NCBI GenBank assembly: GCA_046483285.1
Contig: JAWODN010000119.1
Location: forward strand, 10,375-74,374
DNA length: 64,000 nucleotides
Origin: CAYRTV01 sp046483285
Lineage (GTDB): Bacteria; Acidobacteriota; Aminicenantia; Aminicenantales; Aminicenantaceae
Direction: 5' to 3'
Within the stretch, counting starts at the first letter, position 1. Every line of letters begins with the position of its first letter. The notes beneath the pieces were generated by a model, which was not told the DNA's origin, did not search any database, and saw only the letters and a program-made list of their open reading frames with translations. Below are positions 52,298 to 61,400 of the stretch, one piece after another. A program made the translations under genes and the position numbers.

Positions 52298-55015
52298 TTA
52301 TTGCGCAGGGTCTTTTTTCCTGGATTTTCCAATTGTGACCGGATCGGGGGCTTCGATTCGGAGCTTTCTTTCCGCTGATGCTTGTCCGGCCTTGATCGTA
52401 ACGCGGTAAGTCCCGGGTTCAGCCAAGCGGAGGCCGCGGTGGAGGAGAGGCCGATTCGATCCGTAGGCGCTCCCGGTCACCAGATCCCAGACGGCCCGGT
52501 TGAGTCCAGCCCGCCCGTCCATGAAAGTCCGCCAGACCGTTTCATCATTCGCATTGAGAACCGCGATTTCCGCCTTTTGACCGCGGTTCAGAGCGAAGTG
52601 GAAAACGGCCTGTTTTCGCATTTCCAGGGCCCAGTCCCCGCCGTAGTCCCGCCGTTGGGGGAGAAGGGCCGGCCGGACAGGGAAAAAATGGATGGGCTTG
52701 GCGGCGGTTTCCGGTGTCCAGGCCTGGACGGGGGCGATGTCCAGTTTAAAGAAACTCCGTCCGTGGGTGGCGATGACCAATTCCTGTTCGCGGGCTTGAA
52801 TAGCCAGATCGTGAATGGGGGTGGTGGGAAGATCGGCAGCCAGCGACGTCCAGCTATCTCCTCTGTCGAATGTGACGTAGATTCCGCCCTGGTCGGTTCC
52901 GATGTAGAGCTTATCCGGGTCTTTCGGGTCTTCGCCAATAACGTTGACCTGCTCTTCAGGCAAGTCATTGGAAATCGGCTGCCACTTTTGGCCGAAGTCG
53001 GAGGATTTGTAAATGTAGGTTTGGAAATCATTTTCCCGGTATCCGGTCAGGGTGACGTAGACGCTTCCTTCTTCGTGGGCGGATGCGGTGACCCGGCTGA
53101 CCCATTTGTCCGGAAGGGCGCACCCGATCTCGGTCCAGTCGACCCCGTCGTTGACCGTGACCCAGACCCGGCCGTCATCCGTTCCTGCGTACAGAATCCC
53201 CGGTTTCAGGGGGGATTCGCTGATGGTGGTGATGGTTCCGTAAGGGACATTGCCCTGCCTGTCCAGACCAGGCTGGGTGGAAAGGTCGGGACTGACCGCC
53301 TGCCAGTCATCCCCTTTGTTCAGAGATTTGAAAAGGCGGTTGGCTCCGAAGTAAAGAATGCCGGGGTTATGATGGGAAATGATGAAGGGCGACATCCAGT
53401 TGTAGCGGAGTTCCGGCTCTCCCTCAGCGGCCCTGGGGCGAATTCGTGTGATTTCTCCGGTGGCCATATTTTTGCGCTGCAGCCCCCCGAACTGCTGCTC
53501 GAAATAAATGATGTCCGGGTTCGTGGGGTCAACCAGGGTGATGTAGGAATCTCCTCCCCCCCAGAGATCGATCCAGACATAACTCCATTCGTCCTCAATG
53601 CCGTCCTCGGGGAACCGGTCGGCACGGCCGAAAAGGGCGGCGTTGTCCTGAGTTCCACCGTAAACATGATAAGGGTCGGCGTCGTCCAGGGACAGTGCGT
53701 AGAATTCGCCCGCGGGGATGTTGTTGAGGTGGAGCCAGGTTTCGCCGCGATCCCGGCTCAAATAGATCCCGCCGTCGTTTCCCAGGATCAGCCTGTCCGG
53801 ATCGGTGGGGTCGATCCAAAGATCATGCTGGTCCAGATGAAGGGAACGGGACGGATGACTGTAAAGATGGATGACTGTTCCGTGCAGGTTGGTGAAGGTT
53901 TGCCCCCGGTCTTGGGACCTCATCAGGTTTTGACCCAAGGCGTAGAAAACGTCGGGATTTTCCGGTGAAACGACGATATCGCCAAAGAATCCCATGCGGT
54001 GGATGTCGCTTTTCATGGGAACCTTCCGCCAGGAGGCTCCAGCGTTTTCAGAGAGATAGACCTCGGGTCCGATCCGGGTGGTGCGGGTTCCTTCTCCGGT
54101 TTTTGTTTCGACCGGAGTCGCGTTGAAAAGGAAAGCATAAATGATGTTCGGGTCGGATGGAGCTGCGGCCAGTCCGATGCGTCCGATGTTCGGTCCAGAA
54201 GGGAACCCGTTTGTCAGCCGCTTCCATGTCCGCCCGGCGTCCTCGGACTTATAAACGCCGGAACCTTCCCCATGCTCGATGTTCTCCCATGCCCGGCGGG
54301 CGTGTTGGTTGGCAGCGGCGTAAACGATGGAGGGATTGGAAGGATCCATAACCACATCCACAGCGCCTGTTTTTTCATCGATGTAAAGGACCTTTTTCCA
54401 GGATTTTCCGCCGTCTTCGGTTTTGAACAATCCCCGATCTTCGTTCCAGGAATATTCGTGCCCCAAGGCAGCGACGTACACGATGTCCGGATTTTCCGGG
54501 TGTACGGCGACCCGGGCGATGTGATGTGTGTCCGCTAATCCCGTATGAATCCAGGTTTTCCCGCCGTCCGTGGATTTGAAGACGCCCAATCCGGCGAAGG
54601 AGCTGCGGGCCAGCAGGTTTTCGCCTGTTCCGACATAAAGGATTTCGGGGTGGGAATCGGAAACATCCAGGTCGCCGATGGTGAAAGTCGGTTGATGTTC
54701 AAAGATAGGCGTCCAGGTTAATCCGTCGTTTTCCGTTTTCCAGACGTTGCCGGCACCGAACCCGACGTAAATGATGGAGGTCCCGGGAACAGCGTCGATT
54801 GTTTCCACCCGTCCTCCCTGAAAGCGCGGGCCCAAGGCCTGCCAGTGAAGACCCCGGAAGGGAGAGGCTTCCCGTTTTGCCTGACGCTGCTCCCATGATG
54901 CCATGCGGCGGGAACCCGAGGCCGAAGCGGGGCTTTCCATTTGTCCGGGGGCAGGCGGGGCCAATGTGAAAAATAAAAAGACAATTCCCATAAAGGTTGA
55001 GAAGATGTTTTTCAT
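52298..55015 (-). CDS. Secreted sortilin/BNR-type beta-propeller protein
   Basis: The protein has 905 residues with AAAGGA upstream. The signal peptide is MKNIFSTFMGIVFLFFTLAP with cleavage near APGQ. The body is a ten-bladed-type propeller with repeated BNR/Asp-box turns: VWKTENDGLTW, KSTDGGKTWIH, FKTEDGGKSW, YKSEDAGRTWK, SENAGASW, RSQDRGQTF, LSRDRGETWL, VTVNDGVDW, KSSDFGQKW and TFDRGDSW, each followed by a P-x-I-Y-type strand. This is the sortilin/Vps10-N pattern, common in large envelope proteins of environmental bacteria. An Ig-like end (residues ~800-890) follows. Substrate and role are unknown. Divergent promoters lie before it. Confidence 0.85.
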   Translation of the reverse strand: MKNIFSTFMGIVFLFFTLAPPAPGQMESPASASGSRRMASWEQRQAKREASPFRGLHWQALGPRFQGGRVETIDAVPGTSIIYVGFGAGNVWKTENDGLTWTPIFEHQPTFTIGDLDVSDSHPEILYVGTGENLLARSSFAGLGVFKSTDGGKTWIHTGLADTHHIARVAVHPENPDIVYVAALGHEYSWNEDRGLFKTEDGGKSWKKVLYIDEKTGAVDVVMDPSNPSIVYAAANQHARRAWENIEHGEGSGVYKSEDAGRTWKRLTNGFPSGPNIGRIGLAAAPSDPNIIYAFLFNATPVETKTGEGTRTTRIGPEVYLSENAGASWRKVPMKSDIHRMGFFGDIVVSPENPDVFYALGQNLMRSQDRGQTFTNLHGTVIHLYSHPSRSLHLDQHDLWIDPTDPDRLILGNDGGIYLSRDRGETWLHLNNIPAGEFYALSLDDADPYHVYGGTQDNAALFGRADRFPEDGIEDEWSYVWIDLWGGGDSYITLVDPTNPDIIYFEQQFGGLQRKNMATGEITRIRPRAAEGEPELRYNWMSPFIISHHNPGILYFGANRLFKSLNKGDDWQAVSPDLSTQPGLDRQGNVPYGTITTISESPLKPGILYAGTDDGRVWVTVNDGVDWTEIGCALPDKWVSRVTASAHEEGSVYVTLTGYRENDFQTYIYKSSDFGQKWQPISNDLPEEQVNVIGEDPKDPDKLYIGTDQGGIYVTFDRGDSWTSLAADLPTTPIHDLAIQAREQELVIATHGRSFFKLDIAPVQAWTPETAAKPIHFFPVRPALLPQRRDYGGDWALEMRKQAVFHFALNRGQKAEIAVLNANDETVWRTFMDGRAGLNRAVWDLVTGSAYGSNRPLLHRGLRLAEPGTYRVTIKAGQASAERKLRIEAPDPVTIGKSRKKDPAQ

Positions 55016-55049
55016 TGGTGATTTTTTCCTTTCGTCAAGGAAATCAATC

Positions 55050-55094
55050 TTGACATTTCCTGAAAATGATAATAAACAGGTGTTAGGAAGTCAA
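55050..55094. promoter_or_regulatory. Overlapping divergent sigma-70 promoters
   Basis: Plus strand: TTGACA (55050-55055), 17 bases, TAAACA (55073-55078). Minus strand: TTGACT (complement of 55089-55094), 17 bases, TATCAT (complement of 55066-55071). The two -10 boxes overlap face to face, so the sortilin-type gene and the ridA side could not both be initiated at once. The plus promoter is far (about 170 bases) from ridA. Confidence 0.4.
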
Positions 55095-55245
55095 TAAATC
55101 GCATTCCATCCGCAAGCATGATGAAGCGGGGGACAGACCGGCTGAAATGTGAGTTCCTTGATATTTCACTGCGACGACCCGGACGCCTGCAGAATCGGTG
55201 GGATTCGGCGGCCAGGTGAATAAGTCAGGATAGAAAGGACATACC

Positions 55246-55716
55246 ATGGAAAGACGAGAAGCCCTGATAGTGTTGGGATGTGCGGCCCTGACAGGGCCGG
55301 CTATCATCTCATGCAAGGAAAGGAGAGAGCTAATGAAAAAGGAAATCAAAACTCAAAATGCCCCGATGGCCATCGGCCCGTATTCTCAAGCCATCGAAGC
55401 CAATGGTTTTATTTTTGCCTCCGGACAAATCGCCATTGACCCTTCCACGGGCGAATTGATCACGGGAGGGGTGGAGGAACAAACCCGCCTGGTTCTGACG
55501 AATTTAAGCTCCGTCATGGAAGCGGCTGGAAGTTCTTTGGAAAATGTGGTTAAATGCACGGTTTTTCTTAAGGATATGAATGATTTTTCGAAGATGAACG
55601 CGGTGTATGAGGAATTTTTCGATGCTCCCTATCCGGCCCGGGCTGCGGTGGAAGTCGCCCGGCTGCCCAAAGATGTTAAAGTCGAGATTGAAGCGATCGC
55701 TGTGACGGGACGCTGA
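55246..55716 (+). CDS. RidA family enamine/imine deaminase, possibly with an exported form
   Basis: The canonical RidA starts at the ATG at 55333 (MKKEIKTQNAPMAIGPYSQA), which has AAGGAAAGGAG upstream and gives 128 residues, the exact family size. RidA hydrolyses reactive enamines/imines made by PLP enzymes such as serine/threonine dehydratases. The frame also opens earlier at 55246 behind GAAAGGAC. That version adds a Tat-like RRE and a hydrophobic stretch ending in a lipobox (IISC), so a lipoprotein form is possible. The active-site Arg (PARAAVEVARLP) and the GQIAIDPSTGEL segment are present. A dehydratase operon at 41-44 kb could supply its substrate. Confidence 0.88.
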   Translation: MERREALIVLGCAALTGPAIISCKERRELMKKEIKTQNAPMAIGPYSQAIEANGFIFASGQIAIDPSTGELITGGVEEQTRLVLTNLSSVMEAAGSSLENVVKCTVFLKDMNDFSKMNAVYEEFFDAPYPARAAVEVARLPKDVKVEIEAIAVTGR

Positions 55717-55757
55717 TGGGTAAGGCCGTTCCTTTTTGAAGCTGCGGCGCTTTTTCC

Positions 55758-55814
55758 TTGACATCCCTCTGACATTTATTATAGCCTGAATTATTAACCT
55801 GGGGTCAATAATTC
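55758..55814 (+). promoter_or_regulatory. Promoter with operator-like inverted repeat before the orphan receiver
   Basis: TTGACA (55758-55763), 16 bases, TATAGC (55780-55785). Just downstream GAATTATT (55788-55795) and AATAATTC (55807-55814) form a perfect 8-base inverted repeat with an 11-base spacer, sitting over the expected transcription start. This is a typical repressor-site geometry. The binder is unknown; the receiver protein itself has no DNA-binding domain. Confidence 0.5.
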
Positions 55815-55826
55815 TCAGGGTGGGTG

Positions 55827-56207
55827 ATGCCCAAAAAAAAGATAATACTGGTTGAAGACGAAGGAATTGTATCAAGCGACTTGAGCTTTTTTCTGGATCA
55901 GGAAGGTTACCAGGTTACCGGGGCGGTGTTCACCGGGGAAGACGCTTTGGAATGCTGCCGAAACGATCCGCCGGATGCGGCTTTGATAGATATCGGATTG
56001 AACGGTAAAATAAATGGGATCGAAACCGCCCGAAAAATCCGGAAAGAATTTCAAACCCCTATAATCTATATCACCGGGTTCGCTGATGAAAAAACCATCA
56101 GCCAGGCCCGGCAAACCGGGCCTGAAGCCGTGCTGCTCAAACCTATCGATGAGGACAAACTGAAAACGGTTCTGAAACAGGTATTCCAAACGCCGAAGTC
56201 CTCGTAA
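55827..56207 (+). CDS. Single-domain response regulator (CheY-like receiver)
   Basis: The protein has 126 residues from the ATG at 55827, after AGGGTGG. It is a lone receiver: acidic E10/D11, phosphoacceptor D55 in AALIDIGLNG, the Thr in PIIYITGFADE and the conserved Lys in VLLKPIDED. The helix-4 segment NGIETARKIRKEF fits the receiver type often found beside hybrid or PAS-rich histidine kinases. No output domain and no neighbouring kinase are seen, so it acts through a protein partner or a phosphorelay elsewhere. A promoter with an inverted repeat precedes it. Confidence 0.92.
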   Translation: MPKKKIILVEDEGIVSSDLSFFLDQEGYQVTGAVFTGEDALECCRNDPPDAALIDIGLNGKINGIETARKIRKEFQTPIIYITGFADEKTISQARQTGPEAVLLKPIDEDKLKTVLKQVFQTPKSS

Positions 56208-56241
56208 CGGCACTTTGCTGCGGGGCATGGAGGGGACCGGG

Positions 56242-58470
56242 TTAGTCGAGCACGGTGACGGTCACCGTGTCTTTGACCATTCCGGCTTTGGTTTCAGCCC
56301 TGAAACCGAGGGTGTGAAGACCCGGCTGCAGATTCCATCTGAATTTAAAGTTACGGGAAGATGCGGCTAAAATTTCTCCGTCGGCGAGCCATTCAAAAGA
56401 GAGAATTTCTGTTTCCAGCGGAACAAAGGCCTCCAAAGAAATGGTCTGATATCCCCGCTTGAGCACCGGATCGATTTGGTAAATATTTCCATGAGATGGA
56501 TTGACAATTCGGATTCGGTCTGTTTCCGGAAACCGGGAAAGACTTCCGGTTTGCACGGACGGGGAATGCCTGCGGCAGGTGCCTTTCGGCTCGGTTCCGG
56601 GGATGAAAATTTCTTCCATGAAGCCCGGGCAGGAAACGGACGCCCGTAATCCGGATTCAGGACAAATCCTCAGGCGGATGAGATTTTCGGGCTGCCTGAA
56701 TGACTGAGGCGGGTTTTCCCGGTGAAGCCGAAGCATGATGTCCCGGAATAAAGTTCCGCATCCGGTGACGCCGGAAACGGTATGCATGGGTTCCCCGTTG
56801 AAATTGCCCCCCCAAACCCCCACCGTGTAGGAAGGGGTGTATCCCACGGCCCAGTTGTCCCGGAAGTCTTTACTGGTTCCGGTTTTGACTGCGCAGGGAA
56901 AAGGCAGGCGGAGAGGAGAGCGGTAGCCGAATGCCGGAATGCGGGCGTCGGGATCGGAGAGAATGTGGGTTAAAATGTATGCGGTTTCCGGGGTGAAGAC
57001 CGGCACGCCGCTCCTCTCTTTGGGTTTATTTGCCGGTGAATCCAGGCGCCATTTCACAGGCTGGAAATGCCCGTCCCGGCTAAGGGAAGAATAGGCCTGG
57101 GTCAGTTCCAGCAGGGTGACTTCCCCGTTGCCCAGTGTTAAACCAACACCGTAATGAGAAGAAGGGCGGGTGAAAGAGGTGAAGCCGGCTTGTTTAAGTT
57201 TCAAATAGAGACGTTCCGCCCCCAAACGTTCGGTGAGCCGGACAGCGGGAATGTTATAGGAGCAGGCCAGGGCCTGCCGCAGGCGGACCGGGCCGTGAAA
57301 TTTATGATCGAAGTTGACCGGCTGGTAAGGCCCTGTGGGCGTCGAATATTCCATGGCCTGGTCAAAGAGGATTTCCGCTGCGCTCATTCCCTGCTGCAGA
57401 GCCAGGCCGTAGGTGAAAGGTTTCAATGCCGAACCAGGCTGCCTGAGGGAAACCGCGCCGTTGACCTGACCTTGATGATAATCATCGAAAAAATCCCGTG
57501 ATCCCACCATACTGATTATTTCCCCGCTGGAATTATCAATGACCACAGCCGCACCCTGGGTGATGTTGTGCGGAGCCAGTGAGTTGATGTGTTCTCTGAG
57601 CAGGTGCTGAATGTCTTGATGGAGTTCATAATCCAGGGTGGTCCGGATATCCCGGCCGGAGGTTCTGTCTGCGGACCCAGCATTAGCCAGAACGAAATCA
57701 CAGAAATGCGGTGCGAGGAACCGCTCCCGGACCGGTTCCAATTTGAGTATTTGGCGCAGAGCCCGCCTGTAAGCGGATTTTCTGATATGGCCGGCCTGAA
57801 AAACTTTAGTCAGAATTTGTTTCTGCGCCTTGATTATCCGGGGATCTTCGAGATAAGAATGAAAACGTCCAGGCGACCGGGGCAGCGCCGCCAAATAAGC
57901 CGCTTCGGCCAAGGTCAAGTCCCGGCAGGGTTTTCCGAAATAGGTCTGTGAGGCCGCTTCAATACCATAAGCCCGGTTCCCGTAATAGATGCGGTTCAAG
58001 TATTGAGTTAATATCCAGTCTTTGGTGAAAGTTTTTTCCAACCTTAAGGCGGTCCAGGTTTCTTGGATTTTTGACAGAATCGTCCGGGACGGCCGGGCGT
58101 GGATGTTTCTGGCCAATTGCTGAGTGATGGTGGACGCCCCGGAAACAATCCGGCCTTGGGTGATGTTCCGCCATAAGGCGCGAGAGATGGAAAAAACATT
58201 GACACCGGGATGGATATAAAAGAATTTGTCTTCCGCAGTCAAGGTGGTGATGATCACTTCGGGGGGTATCTGTTCCCGCTGCAGCATGCGGCAGCTGCCG
58301 CTTTGGCCGGATAAGACTTCCCTGAGAACGTGGCCGTGGCGGTCGAGAATGCGAAAAGAAACCAGATTTTGGGAAGAAAGAGAGGATTCGGAAACCGGCC
58401 AATATAAAGAAACCAGGCCGACGGCCAGGCCGGCCGCGGCCGAAACAAAAAGCTTCCTGAATAATGTCAT
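56242..58470 (-). CDS. pbpC: Penicillin-binding protein 1C
   Basis: A 742-residue bifunctional peptidoglycan synthase. One N-terminal membrane anchor (LFVSAAAGLAVGLVSLYWPV) is followed by a GT51 glycosyltransferase domain (TLTAEDKFFYIHPGVN, ISRALWRNI, GASTITQQLARNI), a transpeptidase domain (SALKPFTYGLALQQ, SYN, KTGTSKDFRDNWAVGYT), and a C-terminal BiPBP_C-type domain from about residue 650. Its ATG overlaps the stop of the alpha-2-macroglobulin gene upstream (58470-58467), the standard pairing of yfhM with pbpC. It builds or repairs peptidoglycan while the partner traps proteases. Confidence 0.94.
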   Translation of the reverse strand: MTLFRKLFVSAAAGLAVGLVSLYWPVSESSLSSQNLVSFRILDRHGHVLREVLSGQSGSCRMLQREQIPPEVIITTLTAEDKFFYIHPGVNVFSISRALWRNITQGRIVSGASTITQQLARNIHARPSRTILSKIQETWTALRLEKTFTKDWILTQYLNRIYYGNRAYGIEAASQTYFGKPCRDLTLAEAAYLAALPRSPGRFHSYLEDPRIIKAQKQILTKVFQAGHIRKSAYRRALRQILKLEPVRERFLAPHFCDFVLANAGSADRTSGRDIRTTLDYELHQDIQHLLREHINSLAPHNITQGAAVVIDNSSGEIISMVGSRDFFDDYHQGQVNGAVSLRQPGSALKPFTYGLALQQGMSAAEILFDQAMEYSTPTGPYQPVNFDHKFHGPVRLRQALACSYNIPAVRLTERLGAERLYLKLKQAGFTSFTRPSSHYGVGLTLGNGEVTLLELTQAYSSLSRDGHFQPVKWRLDSPANKPKERSGVPVFTPETAYILTHILSDPDARIPAFGYRSPLRLPFPCAVKTGTSKDFRDNWAVGYTPSYTVGVWGGNFNGEPMHTVSGVTGCGTLFRDIMLRLHRENPPQSFRQPENLIRLRICPESGLRASVSCPGFMEEIFIPGTEPKGTCRRHSPSVQTGSLSRFPETDRIRIVNPSHGNIYQIDPVLKRGYQTISLEAFVPLETEILSFEWLADGEILAASSRNFKFRWNLQPGLHTLGFRAETKAGMVKDTVTVTVLD

Positions 58471-61400
58471 TTTTTGATGATTATGATTTTTTCTTCACTC
58501 CGTCCGAACACTTCGGGGGTATACATTTCTTCCGCTTTGGCCCCTGGAAGCCGGTATTCACCGGGCAGCAAGACCCTTGCCAGGTAATGGTGGTAATGGA
58601 TTCCCGGTGCCAGGGAGTCAGCGAAGAGACGGACTCTGTCGTTATGGATTTCCGTATGGCTGAATCCTCGCCAATGAGGGCGTCCTTCGTCAATCTGAAG
58701 GATCCACTGCCGTAATTTGCGCTGCATTTCCTGACTCTCAATTTTGAAATCAGGATGGACCGCTTCGATTCCGGCCGGCACCGGATCTTCCACCACCACG
58801 AATAATCTTTCCTGAGGCGTGATGATTCTCAAACTGACAATAATCAATTGCCCGGTTTTAAGGTCTGTCAGCGGCGTGCCGTCCAGAGATAAAAATTGTT
58901 TTTGAAGGGAAAAACCTTCGTCCCGGGGTCCTGCAGGCTGATGGGGGACATAATGCATTCTGGTCTCATAATACAGGGTTCCCTTCCCGGATTTATCAAT
59001 CCTCAGTTTTTTACGCGTCCCCGCCGGCCATGACGGCAGCGGCATTTCCTCTCGAACGGTATCGGTTGCGGCTTTCATCTTTTTTCTCAGAAGATTTTTT
59101 TCTTCCAGACCGACGTCAAGGACAAAATCGGGAGCGGTGTCTTCATAGCGCTGGTAGTATTGATTCAGTGCGTAAAACACAAAAAAGTTATCCTGAGTGT
59201 TCGGCCAGCGCCCGGCTTCCCGGCGGGAGACGAGCCAGCGGACCATAGCGGGAAAGAAATCATGCTGTGTGTCCATCTCCAATAAAGTCTGCAGGACCAG
59301 GGCGGTGGTTCGTATTCCGGAGGAAAAAATCCAGGCTCCCCGGGCTCCTTCATCGTTTTCAAAATAGGCATGGGTGGGGGAAACCTTGATTTTATTCATC
59401 AACTCCTGCAGCAACAGCTTTTTCGCCTCGGGATAATCCTGCTCATGGTGCATGGCTTTTAAAAGCATGGTTTTTCCGAAAGTGGAGAGATCTTTTCGTT
59501 CAGCGAATAATTTTTCCGTATAACCGGGTTCGGGCCTGCCGGCGGCAGCGAGAAGATAAAGGGCGAAAGCACGCACGGAAAGGCTGGTTTGCCGGCTGTA
59601 AGGGTGATTCTGGAACCGCTCCTCGCCGCGGGCGACCCGGCTCAGATAATCCAGAACTTTGGAAAGACCGGACTCCGGCACGGGGAATCCGGATTTTTCA
59701 GCCTGCATAAGGCAGAAAGCCGCATAGCTGCTTAGAAAAGGGGAGGACAGGTGCGAGCCGGGCCAAAGAGAAAAGCCGCCGTCATTTTGTTGGTAAGATT
59801 TCATAAGAGATAATGTTTCCTCGATATGCCGCCGGTTATGTTCAGGAGAATGCGGAGAAAGAGAAAAATCACGGATAATATCCCCGGCAACCAGGAAAGG
59901 CAGGATGGAGGATATTTGCTGTTCCAGGCAGAGATAAGGATATTCTCGTAAAAACCGGAGACCGCCCTTGATGCCGGATAACGCCGAGGGAGAGGCGTAA
60001 AAATCCAGGCGGGAGTATTGCGGGTAGACATTTTCGGGAAGCTGAATGATTTCCGCGGCTGAAGTTTCGGTTTGATTGAAAACGGCAGCGGTTTCCGTCT
60101 GCCGGGGCTGTTGTATGGGGATTTCCGCCTCCAGGCCGTCGCTGTATGATCCCATGGCCGCCTTAAAGGTGAAACGTGCCCTTCCAGGTTGATCCGCCTT
60201 GAAATCAAAGAGGATTTCCCGGGACTCTCCCGGCTGGAGATAAAGGTCATGTTTTTGGCCGGGACGGGACATGGATATGCCCTGGGCGCCGGCCTGCAGG
60301 ATCACATCTCCGGGAGATGGAGAGTTGTTTTGAATCACCACCCCGGCTTTGAAGGCATCCTCCAACCGGGAGAAGCGGGGGATGGACGGCCGCAGCAGCA
60401 AAGGTTTGGTGACTTGGAAATCGGTCATTCCCCGGCCGAAACATGAATCTTCAGTCAGGGCAACCAGCATGACCCTGAACTTAGTCAAGTTGTCGGGAAG
60501 ATCGAATTCCACCTCACCCTGCCCGTCTTCTCCGGTTTGATAGGCCGGATTCCAGTAGGCAAGCGGACGGAAATCCCTTCTCAGTAAAATCTCCGACAAA
60601 GAAGCGTAGCCGGGAGCCCCGGCTTCACCTGCCGCCCCGGGGCTGTTTTCCCCTTTTTCACCAAAAAACATCCGGCTGATCACCTGGTGGCGGGTTTCAG
60701 TGGTATGAACCGAAAGCGGACGGTGCCGGTAAAACAGTGAAAAGGGATCCGGTGTTTGGAAACCGATCAGATTCAAAACACCGACATCCACGACGGCCAC
60801 GGACACTTCCGCCGGCTTTCCCGCACCGTCAAGTGAGGAAACCTTGAAATTGAGTTTCACTTTATCGCCCGGCTGGTAAGTTTTGCGGCCGGTTTCAGCT
60901 TTGATGTGGAGTCTTTTTTCCGCAGGATCGACATTCAATTGACAATATCCCAGTTTAAAAGAGGGCTTGCCGAGATCGGAGCGGTTCTGATTTTTGCCCT
61001 GAGCCGGGTCCGTGCGCCCTTGGATCAGTATGACGGAAACGAACACATTGGGGATATGTTCGGCGGTCACCGGAAGCCGGAATTTATGCATGCTGCTTTC
61101 AATTTCGATCAACCGGCTTTCAAGAATCGATTCTCTTTCGGCCGTGATGAGAGCCAGGGATTTTTCATAAGGGGATTTAATAAGGAGCTCAGCGGTGTCT
61201 CCCGGCTGGTAATGGGAGCGGTCCGGAACGATTTCGACGGCGTCATCATTATCTCTTTTCCAGGGAATATAATCCTTTCCCGTTATGTAGACGGAGGAGG
61301 CGGTGGTGACGGTGTTTCCGTTCTTGTCCCGCCCTTCGGCCTTGAGTATGTAGAAGCCGGATTTATCCGGCTGAAAAATGATGGTTTGCGGCTTACTTCC

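Noticed and set aside
52382..53968. 528-codon open frame on the plus strand
   Set aside because: It lies opposite the sortilin-type gene and is a by-product of its GC-rich codon pattern; no domain, start site or signal is recognisable.
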